12,779 nt of DNA, from positions 1 to 12,779 of the forward strand of contig CAKQFF010000040.1 of the NCBI GenBank assembly GCA_934230685.1, read 5' to 3'. A program made the translations under genes and the position numbers. The stretch comes from an uncultured Prevotella sp. Its GTDB lineage: Bacteria; Bacteroidota; Bacteroidia; Bacteroidales; Bacteroidaceae. This document shows, one piece after another, positions 1-6,625 of the stretch (the first letter of the stretch is position 1; each line of letters starts with the position of its first letter). The notes below the pieces were generated by a model that did no database searches, was not told the origin of the DNA, and saw only the letters and a list, made by a program, of their open reading frames with translations.

Positions 1-613
1 CCATGCCCATGGTGGCAGGCTCTATGCCGAAGGCCTTCTGCCAAGCCAGACAGATGGTGTTGCTCTGCACGGAGTTATAGGCGAAGCCGAAGGTGATGAT
101 CATCAGCACGGCAAAGAGGATGCCCATCCATCCCTTGCCCAATCCATACTTCATGTAATAGGCCGGTCCGCCATAGAAGGAGGTCTGACCCTTGCGCTTG
201 TACAATTGTGCAAGCGTAGACTCGATGAAGGCCGACGACGAACCCAGCAAGGCCAACACCCACATCCAGAACACGGCTCCCGGTCCGCCTATGCTGATGG
301 CCGTGGCCACGCCCGCAAGATTGCCCGTACCTATTCGGCTTGCCAGCGCCACCACGAATGCCTGGAACGAGGAGATGTGCTTCATCTCGCCGTCCACCTT
401 CACGTCCATCGACAGCTCGTCCTGCCCTATCTCCTGGGGCTGAACCTTGTCGGGATGCAGCAGCAGCCTCACCATCTCCCTTACGAGACGGAACTGCACG
501 AAACGGGTGCGCAAAGTGAAAAACACGGCACAGCATATCAAAACGGTAATGATGATATACGACCAAAGGAAATCGCTAACCTGAACTAAAACATTCTGTA
601 CTAAATCTATCAT
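1..613 (-). CDS. AGCS family sodium:alanine/glycine symporter, partial (C-terminus beyond left edge)
   Basis: Sodium-coupled uptake of alanine or glycine across the inner membrane. Reading the minus strand from ATG at 611-613 gives 204 codons with no stop before the window edge. The N-terminus (MIDLVQNVLVQVSDFLWSY) leads into a first hydrophobic segment, IIITVLICCAVFFTL at about residues 21-35. It is followed by TRFVQFR and then by the family signature region ASRIGTGNLAGVATAISIGG at about residues 91-110, GPGAVFWMWV, and SAFIESTLAQLYK with GGPAYYMKYGLGKG. These blocks are typical of AGCS (alanine or glycine:cation symporter) proteins, which usually have 450-550 residues, so more than half is missing here only because of the window boundary. 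The substrate cannot be told from this part. The leader upstream of the start is an unusual stretch of small hairpins and a 10-bp tandem repeat. Confidence 0.9.
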   Translation of the reverse strand, partial: MIDLVQNVLVQVSDFLWSYIIITVLICCAVFFTLRTRFVQFRLVREMVRLLLHPDKVQPQEIGQDELSMDVKVDGEMKHISSFQAFVVALASRIGTGNLAGVATAISIGGPGAVFWMWVLALLGSSSAFIESTLAQLYKRKGQTSFYGGPAYYMKYGLGKGWMGILFAVLMIITFGFAYNSVQSNTICLAWQKAFGIEPATMGM

Positions 614-629
614 TCTTATCTAATTTATG

Positions 630-746
630 TTTCGCAAGCGAAAGGAGGGAGGGGGAGTTATGGTGAGTTAAGGGGAGTTATGGGAAGTTATGGGGAGATT
701 ACACGCTTCACTCGTGAAGTTCTTGCTAAGGCAAGCGACAAAGTCG
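630..746. repeat. Cluster of short perfect hairpins in the symporter leader
   Basis: Four short inverted repeats lie within about 120 bp. They are TTTCGC-aa-GCGAAA at 630-643, CTTCAC-tc-GTGAAG at 706-719, CTTGC-taag-GCAAG at 722-735 and CGAC-aaa-GTCG at 736-746. All arms are perfect. A further eight-base inverted pair, CCTCCACT at 781-788 and AGTGGAGG at 813-820, follows. None of these is followed by a T run, so they are not ordinary terminators. They may be intergenic repeat debris or structured RNA in the leader of the minus-strand symporter. Confidence 0.6.
651..700. repeat. 10-bp tandem repeat, five units
   Basis: Five consecutive 10-bp units are visible: GGGGGAGTTA, TGGTGAGTTA, AGGGGAGTTA, TGGGAAGTTA and TGGGGAGATT. 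The period is exact and each unit differs from the consensus at one or two positions. It lies 38 bp upstream of the symporter start codon. No coding role is apparent. Confidence 0.8.
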
Positions 747-838
747 AGCGCAACCCGCATTTGTTTCATGTTTGCCATACCCTCCACTCTGTCATGATTA
801 TACAGCCGATTTAGTGGAGGTGTGTCTAAACTAATACA

Positions 839-1041
839 ATGCGGGCTGAAAGCCCAATGTTCTCCATAGCCCAGGGCATCGCCCTGGGTATAAGGTATTT
901 ACGAACAATACGCCCTGTAAGGGCAGCTTTAATATTCCATCGTTTTTTAGAGTTGCCCTTACAGGGCGCGTTGGTTGTTTGTATCCGTTTACCCAGGGCG
1001 ATGCCCTGGGCTGTGGAGGACATTGGGCTTTCAGCCCGCAT
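839..1041. repeat. 203-bp palindromic REP-like element
   Basis: The two ends are a perfect 21-bp inverted pair at 839-859 and 1021-1041, starting ATGCGGGCTGAAAGCCC. Nested inside are two further mirrored blocks. One is the sub-palindrome CCAGGGCATCGCCCTGGG near 872-889, mirrored near 992-1009. The other is CGCCCTGTAAGGGC near 911-924, mirrored near 955-968. The centre (about 929-952) is an unpaired AT-rich loop. Because the element is palindromic, both strands carry short reading frames with nearly the same peptide (MRAESPM..AQGIALG), so these are not genes. Elements built from the same GGGCTGAAAGCCC and CAGGGC..GCCCTG modules are, from memory, repeated in Prevotella and Bacteroides intergenic DNA. 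No REP-associated transposase lies in this window. Confidence 0.75.
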
Positions 1042-1160
1042 TTGTTTAGCTTTTTGACATCCGCATTTGTTTAGCTTTTTGCCACACCCATTTGTTTAAC
1101 TTTTTGTCATCCGCATTTGTTTAACTCTTTTCCATCCGCATTTGTTTGGCTTTTGCCACA
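1036..1160. repeat. 25-bp tandem repeat, five units, abutting the palindromic element
   Basis: Five units with an exact 25-bp period (starts 1036, 1061, 1086, 1111, 1136) share the core CCGCATTTGTTTAGCTTTTT. The first unit overlaps the last six bases of the palindromic element, so the array looks like an amplification of that element's outer end. A sixth, diverged copy sits on the other side of the palindrome at 755-785 and also ends in CCCTCC, as does the last unit of the array. Confidence 0.8.
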
Positions 1161-1248
1161 CCCTCCTCCTATATATGTATATGATAATTCTGAACTGTTA
1201 CTTATCTGTTCTTTTCGACTGCAAAATTACTAAATTCCTGTCAAAATT

Positions 1249-1323
1249 CAAAACTGAACAACTCAAAACTGAACAACTCAAAACTGAACAACTCAAAACT
1301 GAACAACTCAAAACTGAACAACT
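1249..1323. repeat. 15-bp tandem repeat, five units
   Basis: Five perfect copies of CAAAACTGAACAACT occupy 1249-1323. A mini-hairpin (TCGCC-tac-GGCGA, 1329-1341) follows, then degenerate CAAAACT/CAAAATT runs to about 1378. A reading frame crosses the array as LKTEQ repeats, but its flanks look noncoding, so I treat it as an intergenic repeat. Confidence 0.8.
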
Positions 1324-1381
1324 CAAAATCGCCTACGGCGACAACTCAAAACTCAAAACTCAAAATTCAAAACTCAAAAAC

Positions 1382-1454
1382 CTCCCACGGATTCCACTAA
1401 TATCACCAAAGTGTTACGCTAACAATTCCGTGTTATCCATGAAATCCGTGGGAG
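1382..1454. repeat. Long inverted repeat with CCGTG motifs upstream of tcdA
   Basis: CTCCCACGGATT at 1382-1393 and AATCCGTGGGAG at 1443-1454 are perfect 12-base complements separated by 49 bases. The right side also holds a degenerate, roughly 10-base repeat, ATTCCGTGTT / ATCCATGAA / ATCCGTGGG. It could be an intergenic repeat or a terminator-like hairpin, but no T run follows. Confidence 0.55.
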
Positions 1455-1508
1455 ATTTTCATCTAATAGATTTTTATCCCAACTGGCTTATAATTCGGAA
1501 ATTTTATC

Positions 1509-1516
1509 TAAATTTG
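1509..1516 (+). promoter_or_regulatory. Predicted Bacteroidota -7 element for tcdA
   Basis: TAAATTTG matches the TAnnTTTG -7 consensus of the primary Bacteroidota sigma factor exactly. It lies about 62 bp before the tcdA start codon. The matching -33 region (near 1485-1489, CTGGC) is poor, so the call rests on the -7 element and its position. Confidence 0.45.
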
Positions 1517-1577
1517 TATCGGATTTTTGAACACATCAAAATCATCCTTAATAACCAAATAAAATTCTTACAAAAAA

Positions 1578-2483
1578 ATGGGTAATAAAATAACAACAAT
1601 GGAGCGAGGAATGCAACGTCGCACAGAACTGCTTTTAGGAAACGACAACCTTGAGAAATTACAGTCGGCACGTGTGCTCATCTTCGGCATTGGAGGTGTG
1701 GGCTCTTGGTGTGCCGAGGGCTTGGTGCGTAGCGGCGTGCGCAACATAACCATTGTGGATAGCGACCGCGTATGCGTGACCAACTGCAACCGCCAGCTTA
1801 TGGCCACAAGCCGCACCATCGGGCAGGTGAAGGTGGACGCCCTGCGCGACCGTCTGCTCGAGATTAACCCCGAAGCCAACATCACGGCTTACCAGAAGAT
1901 ATACGAGGCTAAGACGGCCGACGAGTTCCACATGGAGGAATACGACTACATCATCGATGCCATCGACTCGCTTAAGGACAAGGCCGACCTCATTCTGCGT
2001 GCCACATCGCTTCCCAAGCACATCACGTTCGTGTCGTCGATGGGTGCCGCACTCCGACGCGACCCGTTCATGATACGCAAGGCTGAGTTCTGGAAGGTGA
2101 AGGGCGACCCGCTCGCACGAGCCTTGCGCAAGAAGTTCAAGAACATGAAGACTTCTCCAAGCCGTAAGTTCCAATGTGTCTACAGCGAGGAGAAGCCTAT
2201 GGAGAATATGGGTGTCAACAAGGCCTGTGGCACAGGCGGATGCCTATGCCCCAAGGCCAAGCTGCTCAGCGGAGAGCGAGGCACAGACACAGCCGTTTAT
2301 GACGCGCCTGGCGACCAGAAGCTTGTGGAGCATGAATGGTGCTCGACAAAGGCTCAGATCAACGGTTCGCTCTGCCACATCACGGCCTCTTTCGGCATGG
2401 CCATAGCGGGCATCGTGGTAAACGGCATTATCGACGCGGCAGGCTCGCCACAGCCTGAGCCAACTGCTCAAGCGCCTGAGTAA
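1578..2483 (+). CDS. tcdA: tRNA threonylcarbamoyladenosine dehydratase
   Basis: ATP-dependent dehydratase that converts t6A at position 37 of ANN-decoding tRNAs to its cyclic form ct6A. The 301-residue product has the E1/ThiF/MoeB fold. The nucleotide loop GIGGVG is at residues 37-42, followed by IVDSDRVCVTNCNRQ at about 59-73 with the adenylate-binding Asp61 and the Asn/Arg pair, and DAIDS at 128-132. Order and spacing match E. coli TcdA (YgdL/CsdL), including the C-terminal CSTKAQINGSLCHITASFG region. The N-terminus is uncertain because in-frame ATGs also occur at 1599 and 1611, and family alignment would accept any of the three. The last 14 or so residues (PQPEPTAQAPE) form a proline-rich tail that overlaps the convergent malY-like gene by 56 bp. 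The tail may come from loss of an earlier stop. Confidence 0.93.
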   Translation: MGNKITTMERGMQRRTELLLGNDNLEKLQSARVLIFGIGGVGSWCAEGLVRSGVRNITIVDSDRVCVTNCNRQLMATSRTIGQVKVDALRDRLLEINPEANITAYQKIYEAKTADEFHMEEYDYIIDAIDSLKDKADLILRATSLPKHITFVSSMGAALRRDPFMIRKAEFWKVKGDPLARALRKKFKNMKTSPSRKFQCVYSEEKPMENMGVNKACGTGGCLCPKAKLLSGERGTDTAVYDAPGDQKLVEHEWCSTKAQINGSLCHITASFGMAIAGIVVNGIIDAAGSPQPEPTAQAPE

Positions 2484-3651
2484 GAATGCTGCGCGGAGTG
2501 CCCACATTCAGGCGCATGAAGCCACGTGCGGCACTCTCCTTCTGATGCAGCTGTCCGTAGGGATTGCCCTCAGTATCGAATATCTCGCCATCGTTGAGCG
2601 CCAGTCGGGCCTTGTTGATGAACAAGTCCTGAAGCTCGTCGTGGTCGAGACCCAAAGCCCGGCAGTCGAGCCATACGAGGAACGACGACTCGGGGCGCAC
2701 CACCCTTATGCCCGGGATATGCTCCTTGAAGTATTGCTCCGTGAACAGGATGTTTCCCTCCACGTAGGCCAGCATCTGCTGTCTCCACTCCTCGCCTTGC
2801 CCGAAGGCGGCAATAGTGGCGATAGGCGCAAACACGTTAGGCTCGTTGAACTCGTTGGCCTCCATCCATCCGTAGAAGCGGCGGCGCAGCTCGGGATTGG
2901 GCACAATGGCGTAGGAGCTTACTATGCCAGCCATATTGAACGTCTTGGTTGGCGCCTGGAACGTGATGCTTATCTCCTCAGCCTCCTTGCTTACCGTGGC
3001 AAACGGGATGTGCCTGTGACCGAAGAGTGCAAGGTCGGCATGTATCTCGTCGCTTATCACAATCACGCCATGCTTGTGGCAGATGTGCGCCACGCGCTCG
3101 AGAGTGGCTCTGTCCCATTGTATTCCGGCAGGATTGTGAGGGTTGCACAATATCATCATCTTGCAGTCCTGTATGAGCTTCTCCAGGCTCTCGAAGTCCA
3201 TCTTGTAGAACGAGCCTTCCCCGGATTCCACCAGTCGGTTTCTCACCACCTCACGTCCGTTGCCCACGGTAGTCATGCGGAAGGGATGATACACGGGCGT
3301 CTGAATCAGAACCTTGTCGCCCGGCTGCGTCAAGGCGTTAATGGCCATGCCTATGCCCTTCACCACTCCAGGCACATAGGTAAGCCATTCCCTCTGCACG
3401 TTCCATCCATGATGGTCGGCAATCCATTTGCCCACGGTGGGCCAGTATTCCTTTGGCTCCATGGTGTAGCCGAATATAGGATGTTCCATGCGCTTCTTGA
3501 TGGCATCCACGACGAACGGGGGAGTCTCAAAATCCATGTCGGCCACCCACAACGGAATCAAGTCGTCACGTCCGTAACGCTCCTTGAGCACCCCGTGCTT
3601 CAAGTCGCCCGACCCCGAACGGTCGATAATCTTGTCAAAATCGTATTTCAT
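2428..3651 (-). CDS. MalY/PatB-type PLP-dependent cystathionine beta-lyase (C-S lyase)
   Basis: Cytosolic fold-type I PLP enzyme expected to cleave C-S bonds of cystathionine or cysteine, giving homocysteine or sulfide plus pyruvate and ammonia. The 407 residues show the MalY/PatB pattern. The N-terminus runs DFDKIIDRSGSGDLKHG, followed by LIPLWVADMDF (31-41), GYTMEP (61-66), TPVYHPF (118-124), NPHNPAG (170-176), SDEIH with PLP-pyridine Asp201, and APTKTFNMAG carrying the PLP Schiff-base Lys236. Length is normal for the family. The start is ATG at 3649-3651. It follows the upstream PLP gene after only 25 bp on the same strand, so the two are probably cotranscribed as a methionine/cysteine unit. 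The 3' end overlaps tcdA by 56 bp tail to tail. A broader aminotransferase or cysteine desulfhydrase activity is possible. Confidence 0.88.
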   Translation of the reverse strand: MKYDFDKIIDRSGSGDLKHGVLKERYGRDDLIPLWVADMDFETPPFVVDAIKKRMEHPIFGYTMEPKEYWPTVGKWIADHHGWNVQREWLTYVPGVVKGIGMAINALTQPGDKVLIQTPVYHPFRMTTVGNGREVVRNRLVESGEGSFYKMDFESLEKLIQDCKMMILCNPHNPAGIQWDRATLERVAHICHKHGVIVISDEIHADLALFGHRHIPFATVSKEAEEISITFQAPTKTFNMAGIVSSYAIVPNPELRRRFYGWMEANEFNEPNVFAPIATIAAFGQGEEWRQQMLAYVEGNILFTEQYFKEHIPGIRVVRPESSFLVWLDCRALGLDHDELQDLFINKARLALNDGEIFDTEGNPYGQLHQKESAARGFMRLNVGTPRSILTQALEQLAQAVASLPRR

Positions 3652-3676
3652 AAAAGTAATTATTTTTACTGAACCC

Positions 3677-4816
3677 TTATTTCAAAGCCTGCTCGATATC
3701 CTCCAACAGGTCCTCCACGTCTTCCAGTCCCATAGACAGACGTATGGTAGTGTCGAGCACATCCATGTTCTTCTTCTCCTCAGGCGTGAATCCCACGAAG
3801 ATGGTGGAGTAAGGATGAATGGCGAGCGACTTGTTGTCGAACAGATTTGTGGCTCGGCGTATGAGCTTCAGGCGGTTGATGAAGTCGAAACACTTCTGCT
3901 CCGACTCAAGGTCGATGGTGAGCATGGCTCCTATCTTCTCTCCCTGCTCCAGACCCGGATAGTTCACGCGCTTCACCTCAGGCAGCTTTTGCAAGGCACG
4001 TGCGAGGTCCAAGGCGTTCTGAGTCTGCTTCTGGTAGCGCACGTTGAGCGTCTCCAGTCCGAGAGTCTGCATGTAGGCCACCTGCGGAGTCATGTACGAA
4101 CCGATGTTGAATAGGAACTCAAAGCGTATGCGCTTGTTCACCTGCTCGAAAGTGCCATAATCGAGAATGAGTCCGCCGAGCGAAGTGGCTCCACCACTAA
4201 TGTATTTTGTGCTCGACAGCACCTCCACGTCCACTCCCTGCTCGCGGGCGTTGAGTTCCGTGAACGGCACGATAGTAGTGTCCACAATCAAGGGCACTCC
4301 ATGCTTGTGGGCCACCTGCGAGAGCTTCTTCAGATCGACAACCTCAAGCTGCGGATTGGTGATGTATTCGGCAAAGATAAGGCACGCGTCGTCGGCAATC
4401 GTGCGGTCCAGGGTCTCGGTATCAGTAAGGTCGGCTATCTGCGCCTTCACGCCCAGTCGGGCCAAAGTCTTGGTGATGAGAGCGTAGGTATTGCCGAAGA
4501 GATGGTTCGACGTAACGATGGTCTTGCCCGCCTCGGCAAACACGAGCAGGGCATTAAGAATGGCAGCCATACCCGTGTTCATGGCAAACACATTCTCGGC
4601 ACCCGAGAGCGCCTTCACGCGGTTCTCGAAATAAGTGACCGTAGGGTTCATCACGCGCGAGTAGTCGGGCTCGAGCACACGTCCGGAGAAAGCCTCCGTC
4701 ATGTCGTGGGCTGTGTCAAACTCATAAGCTGCTGTGTTGTACACCGGAAACGACAACGACCCATAGGCGTCGCGCTTCTGAAAAGGGGTTTGAATGGCTT
4801 TAGTTTCTTTTCTCAT
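3677..4816 (-). CDS. Cys/Met metabolism PLP-dependent enzyme (O-acetylhomoserine sulfhydrylase / cystathionine gamma-synthase / methionine gamma-lyase family)
   Basis: Member of the Cys/Met-metabolism PLP family, acting on homoserine esters, cystathionine or methionine. The 379 residues contain the usual landmarks: DYSRVMNPTVTYFE (51-64), ENVFAMNTGMAAI (74-86), NPQLEVVDL (154-162), VDTT with PLP-pyridine Asp179, and SSTKYISGG with the PLP Lys204. After the lysine most relatives have G-H-S/N-D, whereas here the sequence is GGATSLGG, so the conserved His-Asp is missing. Length fits cystathionine synthase or lyase (about 380) better than typical O-acetylhomoserine sulfhydrylases (about 430), so the exact reaction stays open. 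It starts at ATG 4814-4816, about 26 bp from a perfect -7 element, and heads a likely operon with the MalY-type lyase. The pair suggests transsulfuration or methionine synthesis/turnover. Confidence 0.85.
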   Translation of the reverse strand: MRKETKAIQTPFQKRDAYGSLSFPVYNTAAYEFDTAHDMTEAFSGRVLEPDYSRVMNPTVTYFENRVKALSGAENVFAMNTGMAAILNALLVFAEAGKTIVTSNHLFGNTYALITKTLARLGVKAQIADLTDTETLDRTIADDACLIFAEYITNPQLEVVDLKKLSQVAHKHGVPLIVDTTIVPFTELNAREQGVDVEVLSSTKYISGGATSLGGLILDYGTFEQVNKRIRFEFLFNIGSYMTPQVAYMQTLGLETLNVRYQKQTQNALDLARALQKLPEVKRVNYPGLEQGEKIGAMLTIDLESEQKCFDFINRLKLIRRATNLFDNKSLAIHPYSTIFVGFTPEEKKNMDVLDTTIRLSMGLEDVEDLLEDIEQALK

Positions 4817-4841
4817 AATATGTTTTTCTTTTCTTACCGCG

Positions 4842-4849
4842 CAAAATTA
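4842..4849 (-). promoter_or_regulatory. Predicted -7 element for the sulfur amino acid operon
   Basis: On the minus strand TAATTTTG matches TAnnTTTG exactly and gives a leader of about 20 nt before the start codon at 4816. No clear -33 element is seen. The short leader leaves no room for a SAM riboswitch. Confidence 0.5.
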
Positions 4850-4895
4850 CAATAAAAGTTTCACATTCCCACCCTACTTTTCAAAGAAAAAACCG

Positions 4896-4903
4896 TATTT
4901 TTG
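4896..4903 (+). promoter_or_regulatory. Predicted -7 element for the Fic-ThpR gene
   Basis: TATTTTTG matches TAnnTTTG on the plus strand, 43 bp before the ATG at 4946. This argues that translation starts at 4946 and not at the TTG at 4901, which lies inside the promoter element. The divergent sulfur-operon promoter is only about 50 bp away. Confidence 0.5.
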
Positions 4904-4945
4904 CATAATGAAACAAACAGGCAAAAAATTACAGAAAAAATAATC

Positions 4946-6445
4946 ATGGGTAAATCAGGACAGTTGTATTTTGATTTTGACACATATTTGCGACAGGGCG
5001 AACCGTCGCAAAGAGAGAAAGCCATAGTATGGGGCACAGCCATAGGCCTGCAAAAGGTTGATGGCTTGGAGACCTCCGCCTATCTGCAACAGACGGCCAT
5101 AAAGAATATTGAGGGAGAGATAACAATTGACGAGGCAAAGAAACTTGTCGATTCCTATTACATTAGCCGCAGGGCACACGACGAGGCCAACGCCGACAAG
5201 GAAGAGGCCGACCGTGTGGCTGCCAACATAGCCAAGCTGTTGAGCAGCAATACGCTTGCCTTCAGCTTCTTTGGCTATACCCAGGTGCATCGCAACATAT
5301 TTGAGGGCGTATTCAAACATGCGGGACAGATACGCGATTACGACATCACGAAACGTGAATGGGTGCTCAGGGGCGATACTGTGAACTATATGTATGCCGC
5401 CGACCTTAAGCGTGCCGTGGAATACGACTTGGAGCAGGAGCGCATGTTCGACTATGGAGGCCTGTCGTCCGACGAAATCATAAGCCATGTGAGCAGGTTT
5501 ACGGCCAATCTGTGGCAGATACATGCGTTCTGCGAGGGCAACACGCGCACCACGGCTGTATTTGTCATTCAGTATCTACGCTCCATGGGGTTCTCTGTCA
5601 ACAACGAGATCTTCGCCCGACATTCATGGTATTTCCGCAACGCCATGGTGCGCTATGTCTACAAGAACAACGAGGGCGTAATGCCAGAGCCCAAATACTT
5701 GGAGCGATTCTTCCGCAACATGCTCCTTGGCGAGCAATGGGATTTGCGCAACAGATATCTCGTAATCAATCCCCCTGCGGAATATGCGGAACAACCAAGG
5801 ATGGATAACCCCACAAGCACCCCCACAAGCTCCCCCACAAGTTCCCCCACATCCGAACAAGCACCCCCACAAGTAAGTGGCGATATGTTTCATACGGACA
5901 ATCAAAACATACTCAAGATAGTAAAAATCTTAGGACATAACAATATGCCCAGAATATTCATAGCCATACAATTCAGCCACGAGGTTAAGGCCACTCTCCT
6001 TAGCCTTCAGGACGCCCTGCAATCCAAGGGCGTCAAGGGCAACTACTGCCCTTACGGCAACCTCCACATGACCCTCGCCTTCATAGGCGAGAGCTACGAC
6101 CTGCCCGCCATCCGCAAGGCCGTAGGCGAAGTGGCGTTCACCCCCTTCACCATGACCCTGTCCTGCCTTGGCTCCTTCCCCACCAAGACCGGAGTGATTT
6201 GGTGTGGAGTGAACGAGAAGGAGTCCGTCACAGCCCTTGCCCGTCAGCTGCGCTCACGTCTCGCCGCCCACGGCATCCCCTTCGTCTCCACCCCCTTCTA
6301 TCCCCACATATCCCTGCTCCGACACCCCACAAGTCTGCGCATTACCAACATCAAGGTTCCCGCTACGCCGATAACGGTAGAGAGAATAAGCGTGATGAAG
6401 TCGGAGAGGATTGAGGGGGAACTGGTGTATTCTTTGGTAGATTGA
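4946..6445 (+). CDS. Fic family AMP-transferase fused to a 2'-5' RNA ligase / 2H phosphoesterase (ThpR/LigT) domain
   Basis: Two-domain protein of 499 residues. Residues 1-75 form a VbhA-like antitoxin segment with the likely inhibitory glutamate in NIEGEIT (Glu56-Gly57). Residues 76-275 are the Fic fold with catalytic motif HAFCEGNTRTT: His193 is present, Pro after His is Ala, and the motif is the GNTR variant without the second Arg. Fic enzymes transfer AMP from ATP to target proteins. A Pro/Thr/Ser linker (289-303) follows, then a short helix-like piece (DNQNILKIVKILGHNN). From Met334 there is a full-length 2H domain of 166 residues with HMT (374-376) and HIS (454-456), the two HxT/S motifs of ThpR/LigT, which acts on 2',3'-cyclic phosphates and 2'-5' RNA linkages. 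ATG 5945 could also start a free ThpR. The start at 4946 was chosen from homolog-like N-terminus MGKSGQLYFDFDTYLRQGE and the promoter. Target proteins and RNAs are unknown. Confidence 0.85.
   Translation: MGKSGQLYFDFDTYLRQGEPSQREKAIVWGTAIGLQKVDGLETSAYLQQTAIKNIEGEITIDEAKKLVDSYYISRRAHDEANADKEEADRVAANIAKLLSSNTLAFSFFGYTQVHRNIFEGVFKHAGQIRDYDITKREWVLRGDTVNYMYAADLKRAVEYDLEQERMFDYGGLSSDEIISHVSRFTANLWQIHAFCEGNTRTTAVFVIQYLRSMGFSVNNEIFARHSWYFRNAMVRYVYKNNEGVMPEPKYLERFFRNMLLGEQWDLRNRYLVINPPAEYAEQPRMDNPTSTPTSSPTSSPTSEQAPPQVSGDMFHTDNQNILKIVKILGHNNMPRIFIAIQFSHEVKATLLSLQDALQSKGVKGNYCPYGNLHMTLAFIGESYDLPAIRKAVGEVAFTPFTMTLSCLGSFPTKTGVIWCGVNEKESVTALARQLRSRLAAHGIPFVSTPFYPHISLLRHPTSLRITNIKVPATPITVERISVMKSERIEGELVYSLVD
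5809..5876 (+). repeat. 12-bp repeats coding the Fic-ThpR linker
   Basis: Four consecutive 12-bp units based on CCCCACAAGCTC occupy 5809-5856, the fourth diverged, and one further copy lies at 5865-5876. They encode PTST/PTSS/PTSS/PTSE. Since the unit is a multiple of three, slippage would change linker length without breaking the frame. Confidence 0.7.
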
Positions 6446-6557
6446 AACATATTAATCGTATTTACATTTAGCGTAGGCATCAAGCCTCTTTGTTTTTCAA
6501 GCGTAAAAATACAAATAAGACAAACAAGTCGTACTTTTTTCTCTAATCCTTTAAGTT

Positions 6558-6588
6558 GAATTAAACTTGCTGAGGGTGGAATTAAACT
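6558..6588 (+). promoter_or_regulatory. Direct repeat, possible activator site
   Basis: GAATTAAACT occurs twice, at 6558-6567 and 6579-6588, spaced 21 bp centre to centre (two helical turns). A partial third copy, GATTAAAT, starts at 6590. The pair lies just upstream of the sigma-54-like promoter and may bind an activator. The rest of 6446-6609 shows no other clear signal. Confidence 0.4.
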
Positions 6589-6609
6589 CGATTAAATATT
6601 GACAGCATC

Positions 6610-6625
6610 TTGGCATGATGTTTGC
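6610..6625 (+). promoter_or_regulatory. Sigma-54-like (-24/-12) promoter
   Basis: TTGGCATGATGTTTGC fits the RpoN consensus TTGGCACG-N4-TTGC with one mismatch and the required GG-N10-GC spacing. The expected transcription start is near 6637, which is upstream of both candidate start codons of the next gene (6670 and 6748). No TAnnTTTG element was found in this gap. TTGGCAT is also mirrored by ATGCCAA at 6652-6658. Confidence 0.5.

Noticed and set aside
826..1057. Two small opposite-strand reading frames of 71 and 72 codons with similar peptides
   Set aside because: They are a by-product of the palindromic repeat: both strands read the same sequence. No ribosome site or homology supports them.
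1249..1323. CRISPR-like array
   Set aside because: Units are contiguous 15-bp tandem repeats without spacers, and no cas genes are present.
1142..1585. 147-codon plus-strand frame across the 15-bp array
   Set aside because: Most of it is LKTEQ repeat plus an AT-rich noncoding-like flank containing the inverted repeat and the tcdA promoter. It also runs into the tcdA start.
2545..3672. 375-codon plus-strand frame opposite the malY-like gene
   Set aside because: It is a shadow of a well-supported PLP enzyme on the other strand and has no recognisable domain.
4817..4895. SAM riboswitch before the sulfur amino acid operon
   Set aside because: The gap is under 80 bp and holds two promoter elements; no room or conserved stem for a SAM aptamer.
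4901..4945. TTG start at 4901 for the Fic-ThpR gene
   Set aside because: It lies within the predicted -7 element, and the homolog-like N-terminus begins at Met 4946.
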